Shown in pieces: positions 16,713 through 28,484 of a stretch of 64,000 nucleotides of DNA. Made by a program: the position numbers and the translations under genes. Where the stretch lies: assembly GCA_937873205.1 (NCBI GenBank), contig CALMVO010000122.1:22390-86389 (forward strand), written 5' to 3'. Below the pieces are notes generated by a model. That model was not told where the DNA came from. It was given only the letters and a program-made list of their open reading frames with translations, and did not search any database. This DNA comes from an uncultured Acetobacteraceae bacterium. Its GTDB lineage: Bacteria; Pseudomonadota; Alphaproteobacteria; Acetobacterales; Acetobacteraceae. Position 1 is the first letter of the stretch. Each line of letters starts with the position of its first letter.

Positions 16713-17038
16713 CTCCGGCGGCGGCGGTGACTGCTACCCAGGTGGCTCATCGTCGAGGCCCGCACGCTGTGGCGGAACGACGCCGTCTGCACCGCCCGGA
16801 CGGTCTGATACCGGCCCGCCTCGTAGCGCGACGTGTGGTAGACGATGTGGTGCACGACCGGGATCGGCGTCGCCGTCAGGGCGTCCAGAGTGAGCTTGCC
16901 GGCCTCGTAGTCCGTGACCACATGCTGGGCCAGGGCCGGCGTCGCCCCAACGCAGAGGCTGGCCATCAGGCCGGCGGCGAGCAGGGTCTTTACGATGGTT
17001 GCGCGAACGGCCACGGTCGTCTCCGGATCGATGATCAC
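16709..17038 (-). CDS. small secreted hypothetical protein
   Basis: This 109-residue ORF has a convincing signal peptide (VKTLLAAGLMASLCVGA then TPALAQ) and a mature part rich in His, Tyr, Arg and Ser (VVHHIVYHTSRYEAGRYQ, ending SSHRRRRS). No family is recognised. The first dozen residues may be non-coding, since a GTG a few codons in would give a more usual signal peptide. It overlaps the DUF1501 stop by 4 bases on the opposite strand and is read away from the pur cluster. Confidence 0.55.
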   Translation of the reverse strand: MIIDPETTVAVRATIVKTLLAAGLMASLCVGATPALAQHVVTDYEAGKLTLDALTATPIPVVHHIVYHTSRYEAGRYQTVRAVQTASFRHSVRASTMSHLGSSHRRRRS

Positions 17039-17050
17039 GGAGACTGTGAC

Positions 17051-17073
17051 TACCGGATGATGACCATCCGGTA
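17051..17073. terminator. 8-bp perfect inverted repeat after grxD
   Basis: TACCGGAT and ATCCGGTA pair around a 7-base loop, 9 bases beyond the grxD stop. It is well placed to end the purine-bolA-grxD transcript. There is no U-run on the minus strand, so a factor-independent terminator is not certain. It also lies just upstream of the small secreted protein gene. Confidence 0.4.
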
Positions 17074-17081
17074 AAGCAGGA

Positions 17082-17420
17082 CTAGGCGGAAACCTGCACC
17101 CCCTTCTCCGCCAGCAGGGTCTCCAGCTCGCCGGAGAGGTACATCTCGGTGACGATGTCGCACCCGCCGACCAGCTCGCCCTTCACGTAGAGCTGTGGAA
17201 CCGTCGGCCAGTTGGCAAACGCCTTCACGCCCTCGCGCAGCTCGGGGTCCTCCAGCACGTTGGCAGACTGGAACGGCACCTTGATATGGGTCAGGATCTG
17301 CACGACCTTGGCCGAGAAACCGCACTGCGGGAACAGCGGGTTGCCCTTCATGTAGAGCATGACCGGGTTGGCATCGATCTCGCCCTGGATTCGCTCGAAT
17401 ACGGTCGCGGACATCGCCAC
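17082..17420 (-). CDS. grxD: monothiol glutaredoxin Grx4/GrxD
   Basis: This 112-residue protein carries the monothiol active site CGFS in MKGNPLFPQCGFSAKVVQIL, and the glutathione-binding segments WPTVPQLYV and GGCDIVTEMY. GrxD binds a [2Fe-2S] cluster at the dimer interface, often with BolA, and delivers clusters or senses iron. The bolA gene lies immediately upstream (30-base gap), matching the known physical partnership. Together they form the tail of the purine operon, a conserved alphaproteobacterial arrangement. Confidence 0.95.
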   Translation of the reverse strand: MAMSATVFERIQGEIDANPVMLYMKGNPLFPQCGFSAKVVQILTHIKVPFQSANVLEDPELREGVKAFANWPTVPQLYVKGELVGGCDIVTEMYLSGELETLLAEKGVQVSA

Positions 17421-17450
17421 AGGCTCCTTGGCTGTTTGAAGTCGGGAAGG

Positions 17451-17681
17451 CTACGGCGCGTTGGTCTGGATCGCGAGCGCATGCAGGGCCCCACCCATGT
17501 GGCCCTGCAGCGCCGCATAGACCAGCTGGTGCTGCTGCACCCGCGACCGGCCGCGGAACGCTTCGCTGATCACCGTGCAGGCATAGTGGTCGCCGTCGCC
17601 GGCGAGGTCCTCGATCGTCACCTGCGCATCCGGCAGGGACGCACGGATCAGGCTCTCGATCTCTGCGGCGGCCATCGGCAT
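17451..17681 (-). CDS. BolA family protein
   Basis: This 76-residue protein has the BolA/IbaG fold, with residues IESLIRASLPDAQVTIEDLAGDG at the start and the helix SRVQQHQLVYAALQG with the conserved His used for [2Fe-2S] ligation with monothiol glutaredoxin. It is short, like IbaG. Two starts (17681 or 17675) are possible. It lies between purL (20-base gap) and grxD and probably serves as the GrxD partner in iron-sulfur handling. Confidence 0.92.
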   Translation of the reverse strand: MPMAAAEIESLIRASLPDAQVTIEDLAGDGDHYACTVISEAFRGRSRVQQHQLVYAALQGHMGGALHALAIQTNAP

Positions 17682-17701
17682 GACATTCTCCTGCGCCCGG
17701 A

Positions 17702-19902
<2,201 letters not shown>

Positions 19903-19906
<4 letters not shown>

Positions 19907-20571
19907 GCCGCGAACAGCTCCGCCAGCCCGTCGAACAGCGGCCGGCCGTCGATGCCCCCCATCAGCGGATCGACCAAGTCCTCCGGGTGCGGCATCAGAC
20001 CGCAGATGCGCAGGTTCGGGCTCAGCACCCCGGCGATCCCTCGCGCGCTGCCGTTCGGGCTGCCGTCGGCGTAGCGGAACGCCACCAGCCCCTCGCCTTC
20101 GAGACGATCGAGCGTCCCGGCATCGGCGATGTAGTTGCCGTCGCCATGCGCCAGCGGCGCCCGGAACAGGTCGCCCGGCCGCCAGTGGCGGGTGAAGGCG
20201 GTGTCGCCGCGCTCGACCCGGAGGGTGCAGTCATGGCTCAGGAACCGCATGCCGGCGTTGCGCAGCAGCGCGCCGGGCAGCAGCTGCGCCTCGGTCAGGA
20301 TCTGGAAGCCGTTGCAGACGCCCAGCACATGGCCGCCGGCGGCGGCGAAGCCGCGGATCGCCGCCATGATCGGCGCATGCGCGGCCATGGCGCCGGAGCG
20401 GAGGTAGTCGCCGTGACTGAAGCCGCCCGGCAGCACCACCAGGTCGAGCTCCGGAAGCTCGGTCTCGCGATGCCAGAGCAGCACGGGACGCCGGCCGGTG
20501 GAGCCTGCCAACGCGATCGCCATGTCGCGCTCCCGGTTGGTGCCCGGGAAGACGACGATGCCCGCCTTCAC
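19903..20571 (-). CDS. purQ: phosphoribosylformylglycinamidine synthase glutaminase subunit PurQ
   Basis: The protein is 222 residues from the GTG at 20571, which overlaps the preceding stop as GTGA. It is a class I glutamine amidotransferase: [17 protein letters not shown] at the N-terminus, the nucleophile elbow GVCNGFQIL with the active-site cysteine, and the His-Glu pair in [10 protein letters not shown]. It supplies ammonia to PurL. A longer frame to 20595 exists but adds residues unlike the family. Confidence 0.95.
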
Positions 20572-20960
20572 GGCTTTCCGGCACCCGCAGGGCAAGGATA
20601 AAGGGCTTGCAATGCGTCATGGATGGCAGGGCCGACCTGTCCGCGCAGCGCTTCGGTGTGGCCGGACAGCCAGCGCACCACCTGCTCGCGCAGCACATTG
20701 CCATTGCTGGGCGGTATGCAGATGGTCGGTGCCGCGCCAGACGCCCCGGCCGCGTCCTTCGTCGGCTCGGTCAGGGTGACGCCGTCGGCGACGCCGCTGA
20801 TATAGGCGTCGCAGACGGTCTGGCCGGCATGAGCCTGGCAGGTCTGGAAGAACCGCGAAGCCTGCATCGCGGTCAGCCGCTGCGCCTGGGCAGCCGAGCC
20901 CAGGCCGACATCGGCGCTCAGCACCACCGCCAGCAGCAATGCCTTTCGAGATTCGCTCAT
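20568..20960 (-). CDS. Rap1a/Tai-type secreted protein inside the purine operon
   Basis: This 130-residue protein has a signal peptide (residues 1-27, [16 protein letters not shown]...AQAQ). The mature part [25 protein letters not shown] with later [18 protein letters not shown] has the paired cysteines and helix pattern of the Rap1a/Tai immunity-like family. It overlaps purS (ATGA at its start) and purQ (GTGA at its end), so it is translated as part of the cluster. Its link to purine synthesis is unexplained. The family name comes from type VI immunity proteins, but many chromosomal members have no known effector. Confidence 0.75.
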   Translation of the reverse strand: MSESRKALLLAVVLSADVGLGSAAQAQRLTAMQASRFFQTCQAHAGQTVCDAYISGVADGVTLTEPTKDAAGASGAAPTICIPPSNGNVLREQVVRWLSGHTEALRGQVGPAIHDALQALYPCPAGAGKP

Positions 20961-21199
20961 CCCACCACCTCGGTCGTGAAGGTTTCGATCACCATGTTGG
21001 CCAGCAGCCTGGCGCCCATCTCGTCGCCCTGGGCGCGGGCGCGGGCCGGGTCGGCCTCGTCCAGCTCCAGCTCTATCACTCGGCCGGCGCGGACTTCGCC
21101 GACATTGCCGAAGCCCAGCATGTGCAGCGCGTGCCCGATCGCCTTACCCGGCGGGTCGAGCACGCCGTCCTTCAGCATGACGGTGAGGCGCACCCTCAT
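20957..21199 (-). CDS. purS: phosphoribosylformylglycinamidine synthase subunit PurS
   Basis: This 80-residue protein matches the small PurS subunit ([19 protein letters not shown], then [19 protein letters not shown], and the C-terminal [18 protein letters not shown]). It bridges PurL and PurQ in the FGAM synthase complex. Both ends overlap neighbouring genes by four bases: the purC stop at its start and the start of the Rap1a-like gene at its end. That indicates tight translational coupling. Confidence 0.95.
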   Translation of the reverse strand: MRVRLTVMLKDGVLDPPGKAIGHALHMLGFGNVGEVRAGRVIELELDEADPARARAQGDEMGARLLANMVIETFTTEVVG

Positions 21200-21960
21200 T
21201 GCATGACCTCGGGACCCTTCATGTCGTTGTTGCCGGCCTCGGGCAGGATGCCGAGCCGGCGCGCCACCTCCTGGTAGGCCTCTTCGACCCGGCCCATGTC
21301 ACGCCGGAACCGGTCCTTGTCCAGCTTCTCGCTGGTCTTGGCGTCCCACAGACGGCAATTGTCGGGGCTGATCTCGTCGGCCAGCACCAGCCGCATGTCC
21401 TCGTTCTCCCACAGCCGGCCGAACTCCAGCTTGAAGTCGACCAGCGTGATGCCGACGCCCAGGAACAGCCCGGTGAGGAAATCGTTGATGCGCAGCGCCA
21501 GGGCGACGATGTCGTCCATGTCGGCGGTCGACGCCCAGCCGAACGCCGTGATGTGCTCCTCGGCCACCATAGGATCGTTCAGGCTGTCGTTCTTGTAATA
21601 GTACTCGAGGATCGAGCGCGGCAACCGGGTACCCTCGGGGATGCCAAGCCGCTTCGAGAGGCTGCCGGCGGCGACGTTGCGGATCACGATCTCCAGCGGG
21701 ATGATCTCGACCTCGCGGATCAGCTGCTCGCGCATGTTGAGGCGACGCACGAAATGGGTCGGCACGCCGATATCGTGCAGCCGCAGCATCAGGTGCTCGC
21801 TGATGCGGTTGTTCAGCACGCCCTTGCCGGTGATGATGCCCTTCTTCGCGCCGTTGCCGGCGGTGGCGTCGTCCTTGAAGTACTGCACCAGCGTGCCGGG
21901 CTCCGGACCCTCGAACAGGATCTTGGCCTTCCCCTCGTAGAGCTGTCTGCGGCGGGCCAT
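21196..21960 (-). CDS. purC: SAICAR synthetase
   Basis: The 254-residue protein starts at the ATG at 21960 ([18 protein letters not shown]), the conserved N-terminus. Motifs include GNGAKKG near residue 37, [19 protein letters not shown] and the metal/ATP-site segment [10 protein letters not shown]...[13 protein letters not shown]. It ligates aspartate to CAIR in purine synthesis. The frame is open further upstream to 22413 but only the part from 21960 is family-like. purS follows with an ATGA overlap. Confidence 0.96.
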   Translation of the reverse strand: MARRRQLYEGKAKILFEGPEPGTLVQYFKDDATAGNGAKKGIITGKGVLNNRISEHLMLRLHDIGVPTHFVRRLNMREQLIREVEIIPLEIVIRNVAAGSLSKRLGIPEGTRLPRSILEYYYKNDSLNDPMVAEEHITAFGWASTADMDDIVALALRINDFLTGLFLGVGITLVDFKLEFGRLWENEDMRLVLADEISPDNCRLWDAKTSEKLDKDRFRRDMGRVEEAYQEVARRLGILPEAGNNDMKGPEVMQ

Positions 21961-22058
21961 ACGGATCCTCAAAGGCTGCGGGTGGGCCACGAGCCGGCGC
22001 GCGCGGTATATCAGCGCCGGGCACGCGAGGATACAGCGGGGGCGATCGCGGTCCCCGG

Positions 22059-22793
22059 TCAGGCGGCGGCAAAATCGACCAGGTCGAAGGGTACGCGATC
22101 GGGTGGCCCAGCCGCGAACACCCAGTTCGCCGGCAGCGCGCGGTCGGCCGGCAGGCCCACCAACGAGGCGTTGGTGGTACCGAAGCCCGAGCGCGGCGGA
22201 ATGTTGAGCTCGCTCCCCGCAGGCAGCGAGCGGTCCGACAGCAGCCCGGTCCAGCTGCCCCAGTCGGGCGGGCTCGGCGTCGCCGCGGTCTGGAACCGCG
22301 GCAGGTGCCGGGCGATGCGGGGGATCGTCATGTCGTCGGGGCCGGCGGTCGCCACCATGTGGATGCCGGACTCGAGCGAGGTGATCTCGGCATGACCGTA
22401 GCCGAGCCCGCACAGGTAGAAGGCGCGGTCCCGATCGGCGACGATCATGTTGTAGGAGCGGTAGCTCCCGGCGTCGGTGGCCGCGACGGCCCGCGCCGCC
22501 GCCTCGGCGGTCGGTTCCGCCAGCGCGATCAGCGGCAGCTCGCCGCGGGAGCGCTTGCCCGGCGCCGGACCCAGGCTGCCGACCCGGTTCAGCACCGCAG
22601 CCACCACGCCGCCGTCGCTCACCATGAGCCAGGAGCCGCCGCCCGGTACATCGCGAGGGCCCACCACGTGTTGGTGCGCCGGCCAGTGACGGGCCGGTGC
22701 CTCCCAGGCGCGATCGAGTCGCTCATCGCGGTTGGCCGCCAGCAGCAGCGGCCAGGGTTCGCCGGGAGTCGTGGAGACGATGACGGTGCACAC
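22059..22793 (-). CDS. NRDE (TANGO2-like) family protein
   Basis: This 244-residue protein begins MCTVIVSTT and contains [13 protein letters not shown], the name-giving NRDE motif, with the cysteine at position 2 typical of N-terminal nucleophile-like folds. Later [19 protein letters not shown] is also family-like. The biochemical role is unknown; eukaryotic TANGO2 relatives are linked to haem or lipid handling. It sits between purB and purC on the same strand (99- and 98-base gaps), so it may simply be carried in the purine cluster. Confidence 0.85.
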   Translation of the reverse strand: MCTVIVSTTPGEPWPLLLAANRDERLDRAWEAPARHWPAHQHVVGPRDVPGGGSWLMVSDGGVVAAVLNRVGSLGPAPGKRSRGELPLIALAEPTAEAAARAVAATDAGSYRSYNMIVADRDRAFYLCGLGYGHAEITSLESGIHMVATAGPDDMTIPRIARHLPRFQTAATPSPPDWGSWTGLLSDRSLPAGSELNIPPRSGFGTTNASLVGLPADRALPANWVFAAGPPDRVPFDLVDFAAA

Positions 22794-22892
22794 GATGGCT
22801 GGATTCCCGCAGCCGACGGGCTGCCACGGCTCTGGATTATGCCGCAGGCGGCCCGGGCGATATGCCGCAATGCGGCATGCGTCCGCGCGCTG

Positions 22893-24248
<1,356 letters not shown>

Positions 24249-24292
24249 CGGCGTTCTCCTGCGGCGGGTCGCTTTAGCAGGATGGCGGGAAA

Positions 24293-24415
24293 GGCCAAGG
24301 GCTCCGCCCCTGGACCCCGCTGGGGCCGGCGGCCCCAGACCCCTTTTATCTAGGTGGTTTCCAAAGGCGAGCCTTTGGCGGGGTCCAGGGGCAGAGCCCC
24401 TGGCCTTCCGATCCG
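24293..24415. repeat. GC-rich palindromic repeat, site 2 (composite of four modules)
   Basis: In order: GGCCAAGGGCTCCGCCCCTGG and ACCCC; CTGGGGCCGGCGGCCCCAG; a spacer TTTTATCTAGGTGGTTT; CCAAAGGCGAGCCTTTGG; then CGGGGT and CCAGGGGCAGAGCCCCTGG. The outer modules are inverted copies of each other, so the whole unit is a large palindrome. It lies between purB and the MFS gene and contains the last 17 or so codons and TAG stop (24350-24352) of the latter. Confidence 0.9.
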
Positions 24416-25621
24416 ACGACGAGCCGCGAACAGCGCGACCATCGAGACCAGGGCGGCGAAGGCGAGATAGAGCCCCGGGCTGCGCGGATCGCCGGTATAG
24501 GCAGTCAGCCAGGTGTTGATGGCGGGCGCGAAGCCGCCAAACAGGGTGATGCCGAGCGCGTAACCAACCGACAGCCCGATGCCGCGACGGTGCACCGGGA
24601 ACACCAGCCCCATGAAGCCGACCAGCGGCGCGTTGTAAGCGAGCCCGATCAGGGTGAGACCGAGTGGCAGCAGGAACAGCATGAGCTGGCCCGGCCAGTG
24701 TGTCAGCAGCATGAAGGCCGGATAGCCGACCAGCAGGGTCGCCAGGCAAGACAGCTGCATCGGCGCGATGCGGCGGGAGCGATCGAACGCCCGGGCAATC
24801 CGCAGCCGCAGCGGCGTGAAGGCGAGGATCACGGGATACAGCACCACCACCGAGGCCAGCGCCGAGCCGGTGCGCATGTGCAGCTGGGTGACGGCGTAGG
24901 TCGGCAGGTAGACGATCAGGTAGGTGAGAGCGGTGCCGATCGCCACCATGCCGGCGGCGATCGCGATGCCCGCAGGCGTCCCCGGGTCGCGCGAGGCCGG
25001 ATCCGGCTCCTGTCGCTCGAAGGCCGGCGCATCGCGCAGGCGGCGGCGCAGCAACAGGGCGAGCGGGCCGGCCAGCACGCCGAGCCCGAACGCGATCCGG
25101 AACGGCTGCACGTGCAGCAGCGCGCCCCCGGGCACGTCGCTCAGCAGCCACGCGACGCCGGCCGCGACCAGGCTGGCCACGTACTGGCTGGTGCCCTGCC
25201 AGCTCGCGGCGCGGGTCTCGTCGGCAGGCGAATGCTCGATCATCAGCGCCGTAGCGCTGCCGAATTCGCCGCCGAGCGCGAAGCCCTGCAAGAGCCGCGC
25301 GGCCAGGATGCCGCAGGGTGCGGCCAGCCCGATGACGGCGCGATCCGGCATCAGCGCCACCGCGGCGCCGGACAGCGTCATCAGCGAGACCGACAGCACC
25401 ATGCAGGCGGTGCGGCCGCGGCGGTCGGCGTAGGCGCCCAGCACCAGCGCGCCGACCGGCCGGGCCAGGAAGGAGACGCCGAACGTGCCGAAGGTCAGCA
25501 GCAACCTTGTGGTGGGATCGCGGCCGGGAAAGAAGGCGGCGGCGATCGCGGTGGCGAAGAAGCCGTAGACGACGAAATCGTAGAACTCGAGCGCGTTGCC
25601 GGCCGTGGCGCCGACGATCAT
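24350..25621 (-). CDS. MFS transporter, metabolite:proton symporter (MHS) type
   Basis: This 423-residue protein starts at the ATG at 25621 (MIVGATAGNALEFYDFVVYG), the classic first helix of MHS-family carriers. The loop 2-3 signature GAYADRRGRTACM and the motif ARLLQGFALGGEFGSATALMIEH confirm it. Twelve membrane segments are plausible. Substrates of the family are small organic acids, prolines or betaines, and none can be assigned. The last residues, PGALPLDPAKGSPLETT, are translated from the palindromic repeat and are not part of the family fold. It is third in the map-ggt-MFS row. Confidence 0.88.
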   Translation of the reverse strand: MIVGATAGNALEFYDFVVYGFFATAIAAAFFPGRDPTTRLLLTFGTFGVSFLARPVGALVLGAYADRRGRTACMVLSVSLMTLSGAAVALMPDRAVIGLAAPCGILAARLLQGFALGGEFGSATALMIEHSPADETRAASWQGTSQYVASLVAAGVAWLLSDVPGGALLHVQPFRIAFGLGVLAGPLALLLRRRLRDAPAFERQEPDPASRDPGTPAGIAIAAGMVAIGTALTYLIVYLPTYAVTQLHMRTGSALASVVVLYPVILAFTPLRLRIARAFDRSRRIAPMQLSCLATLLVGYPAFMLLTHWPGQLMLFLLPLGLTLIGLAYNAPLVGFMGLVFPVHRRGIGLSVGYALGITLFGGFAPAINTWLTAYTGDPRSPGLYLAFAALVSMVALFAARRRIGRPGALPLDPAKGSPLETT

Positions 25622-25661
25622 CAGCGCCCGGCTCGGTGGCGGGGGATTCGGCGCCGCCGTA

Positions 25662-27530
25662 CTACTCCCCAACCGCAGCGCCGCCGGGATGGCGCAGGTC
25701 GAGGCCGCCGAAATAGCCGGGCTCCCTGACCGCCAGCGACGGGCCACCTGCGAGGATGCCCTCGGCCGAGCCCCAGTTCGGGTAGGTCTTGAGCACGTAG
25801 CCCATCGCGGCGAGTTTCGCCGCCACGTCCGGCGAGAGCGCGCCGGCCTCGACCTGGACGGGTGCCGGCATCCACTGCTCGTGGACGCGGCGCATGTTGA
25901 CCGCCTGGGCGATGTCCTGGCCACCATCCAGCACGGCGAGGATGGCCTCCAGCGTAATGGTCGGGATGCGCGAGCCACCGGGGCTGCCGATCACCATCAC
26001 CACATGCCCGTCCCGCGACAGGATGGTGGGCGACATCGAGGACAGCGGCGTCTTGCCCGGCGCGATGGCATTGGCCTCGGCGCCAACCAGGCCGAACATG
26101 TTGGACGTGCCGGGCTTGGAGGAGAAGTCGTCCATCTCGTCGTTCAGCACGATGCCGGTGCCGGGCGCCATGACCTCTGCGCCGAAATAACCGTTCAGCG
26201 TGTAGGTCATCGAGACGGCGCGGCCATCTTTGTCCACGATCGAGAAGTGGGTGGTCTCGGTCCGCTCGTGACCGGTTGGCGCGGCGGCGGTGGCGGCATG
26301 CGGCATCGGGTCGAGTGGGGTGAGGTCGCCCGACGGCACCGCGCGGTCGGTGGGGGTGTCGGCGCGGATGGCGGCGGCATAGGCAGGCGAGAGCAGCCTG
26401 GCGACGGGATCCTTGACGAAGGCCGGGTCGCCGAGATCCTGACGGTCGGCATAGGTGTGCCGCATCGCCTCGATCTGGCGCTGCAGGCCGGCCGGGCTGC
26501 GCAGGCCCAGCGTCTGCAGGTGGTCGCCGTCCAGGATGTCCAGCATCTCGCAGATGGCGACGCCTCCACCACTCGGCGGCGGCGCGGTGTCGATGGTGAA
26601 GCCGTGATAGCGGCAGGTGAGCGGCGGCAACGTGCGGGTGTGGTAGCCGGTGAAGTCGGCTGGCGACAGGATGCCGCCACCCTTCTGGCTGGCGGCGACG
26701 ATGCCGGCGGCGATCGGGCCGCGATAGAAGGCGTCCGCGCCCTTGTCGGCGATCTGCTGCAGCGAGCGGGCGAGGTCGGCCTGCACCAGCCGGTCGCCGA
26801 CCTGGTACGGCGTGCCGTCCGGACGGAGGAAGATCTTGGCCGAGGCGGGGTCGGCGGCAAAGCCGGCGGTCGCCGTCCGCAGCAGCATGACGTCGTTGGG
26901 CGCCAGCACGAAGCCGTCACGGGCGAGGGCGATCGCCGGCTCCATCACCGTCCGGCGGTCGAGGTGGCCCCAGCGCCGCAGCGCCTCGTCCATCCCCGCG
27001 ACGGTGCCGGGGACGGCCACCGCCGTCCAGCCGTGACGCGACAGGCCGGGGACGACCCGGCCCTGCGCGTCCTGATACATCGTGGCGGTGGCGGCGAGTG
27101 GCGCCTTCTCGCGGAAGTCGAGGAAGATGCCTTGGCCGTCCGGCTGGTGCAGCACCAGGAAGCCGCCGCCGCCCAGGTTGCCGGCGGCCGGATAGACCAC
27201 CGCCAGCGCGTAGGCCACGGCGACAGTGGCATCGACCGCGTTGCCGCCCTGCGCCAGGATCCGGGCGCCAACCTCGGAAGCGAGCGACTGTGCCGTCACC
27301 ACCATGCCGTGCAGGCCGCGCACCGGCACCGGCACCGGGCCGGGCGCGGTATTGGGGCCGAAGCTCAGCGGGTCGGCGGCGGCGCCGCGGCCGGCGGCCG
27401 CACCCGGCGGCGTTCCGCCCTGGCCGGGGGGACTTGCAGGGGCTGCCGCGCCACCATCCGGAGCCAGTGCGAGCGATGCGGCGAGCGCCACGGCGGCGAG
27501 GCGCCGGCGGGCAAGCGGCGTGTGGCTCAC
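25662..27530 (-). CDS. ggt: gamma-glutamyltranspeptidase (glutathione hydrolase)
   Basis: This 622-residue precursor starts at GTG 27530, overlapping the map stop (GTGA). The signal peptide runs ARRRLAAVALAASLALAP to about residue 34, so the enzyme is periplasmic. The large-subunit start MVVTAQSLASEVGARIL and GGNAVDATVAVAYAL are typical. Autocleavage should occur before the nucleophilic threonine in ETTHFSIVDKDGRAVSMTYT, giving two subunits. The oxyanion and substrate residues in GSPGGSRIPTITLEAIL are present. It hydrolyses or transfers the gamma-glutamyl group of glutathione. The following MFS transporter could import products (inference). Confidence 0.94.
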   Translation of the reverse strand: MSHTPLARRRLAAVALAASLALAPDGGAAAPASPPGQGGTPPGAAAGRGAAADPLSFGPNTAPGPVPVPVRGLHGMVVTAQSLASEVGARILAQGGNAVDATVAVAYALAVVYPAAGNLGGGGFLVLHQPDGQGIFLDFREKAPLAATATMYQDAQGRVVPGLSRHGWTAVAVPGTVAGMDEALRRWGHLDRRTVMEPAIALARDGFVLAPNDVMLLRTATAGFAADPASAKIFLRPDGTPYQVGDRLVQADLARSLQQIADKGADAFYRGPIAAGIVAASQKGGGILSPADFTGYHTRTLPPLTCRYHGFTIDTAPPPSGGGVAICEMLDILDGDHLQTLGLRSPAGLQRQIEAMRHTYADRQDLGDPAFVKDPVARLLSPAYAAAIRADTPTDRAVPSGDLTPLDPMPHAATAAAPTGHERTETTHFSIVDKDGRAVSMTYTLNGYFGAEVMAPGTGIVLNDEMDDFSSKPGTSNMFGLVGAEANAIAPGKTPLSSMSPTILSRDGHVVMVIGSPGGSRIPTITLEAILAVLDGGQDIAQAVNMRRVHEQWMPAPVQVEAGALSPDVAAKLAAMGYVLKTYPNWGSAEGILAGGPSLAVREPGYFGGLDLRHPGGAAVGE

Positions 27531-28342
27531 GCGGCGTCCGCGTAGGGCGGCTTGTGCAGCCCGGCGGGAGAGAGGGTGAAGATCTCGCACCCCGTCTCGG
27601 TGACGCCGACCATATGCTCGAACTGCGCCGACAGGCTGCGGTCGCGGGTGACTGCGGTCCAACCGTCGTCGAGGATCTTCACGTCGGGCCGGCCTGCGTT
27701 CACCATCGGCTCGACGGTGAAGAACATGCCCGGGCGCAGCATGGTGCCCTCGCCCGGCCGGCCGAAATGCAGGATGTTCGGCGAACTGTGGAACTGCCGG
27801 CCGATGCCGTGGCCGCAGAAGTCGCGCACCACCGAAAAGCGTTTCGGCTCGACGAAGCTTTGGATGGCGTGGCCGATATCGCCGACCCGCGCGCCCGGCC
27901 TGATCGCCTGGAGGCCACGCATCAGCGAGTCGTAGGTGACGTCGATCAGCATGGCGGCACGGCGCGAGGGGGTGCCCGCCACATACATGCGGCTGGTGTC
28001 GCCATGCCAGCCATCGACGATGGAGGTGACGTCGATGTTCAGCACGTCGCCGTCCTGCAGCCGGCGGTCGCCGGGGATTCCGTGACACACCACGTGGTTG
28101 ATGGAGATGCAGCAGGATTTCGGATAGCCGCGATAGTTCAGCGTGGCGGGGATGGCGCCGCGGGCCAGCGTGTAGTCATGGATCAGGCGATCGAGCGCTT
28201 CGGTGGTGACGCCGACCTGCACGTGCGGCGTGATCATGTCGAGGGTCTCGGCGGCGAGCTGGCCGGCCGCCCGCATGCCGGCGAAGTCCGCCTCCGAATG
28301 GATGATGATCCGACGCCCATCCGCTTCGCCGTCCATCGCCAC
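27527..28342 (-). CDS. map: type I methionine aminopeptidase
   Basis: The 271-residue protein has all five metal ligands of the pita-bread fold: Asp in LNIDVTSIVDG, Asp in HGDTSRMY, His in FCGHGIGRQFH, Glu in FTVEPMVN and Glu in GVTETGCEIFT. It removes the initiator methionine from nascent proteins in the cytoplasm. The N-terminus MAMDGEADGRR allows a start two codons later. ggt follows with a GTGA overlap, which is an unusual partner for map. Confidence 0.95.
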   Translation of the reverse strand: MAMDGEADGRRIIIHSEADFAGMRAAGQLAAETLDMITPHVQVGVTTEALDRLIHDYTLARGAIPATLNYRGYPKSCCISINHVVCHGIPGDRRLQDGDVLNIDVTSIVDGWHGDTSRMYVAGTPSRRAAMLIDVTYDSLMRGLQAIRPGARVGDIGHAIQSFVEPKRFSVVRDFCGHGIGRQFHSSPNILHFGRPGEGTMLRPGMFFTVEPMVNAGRPDVKILDDGWTAVTRDRSLSAQFEHMVGVTETGCEIFTLSPAGLHKPPYADAA

Positions 28343-28484
28343 GTCCCCCGCCTACAGGCCAGCCTCGGGCTCGGTCCGGCCGGTGACCCGCCGCCGCTAT
28401 ACGCCGCCCATCAAGATGCGCGGGCCGCCGATCCGGTGCAAGGAGTCGGCGGGCGTTGCGCGACCGGAGGATCGTGCCGGCGCG

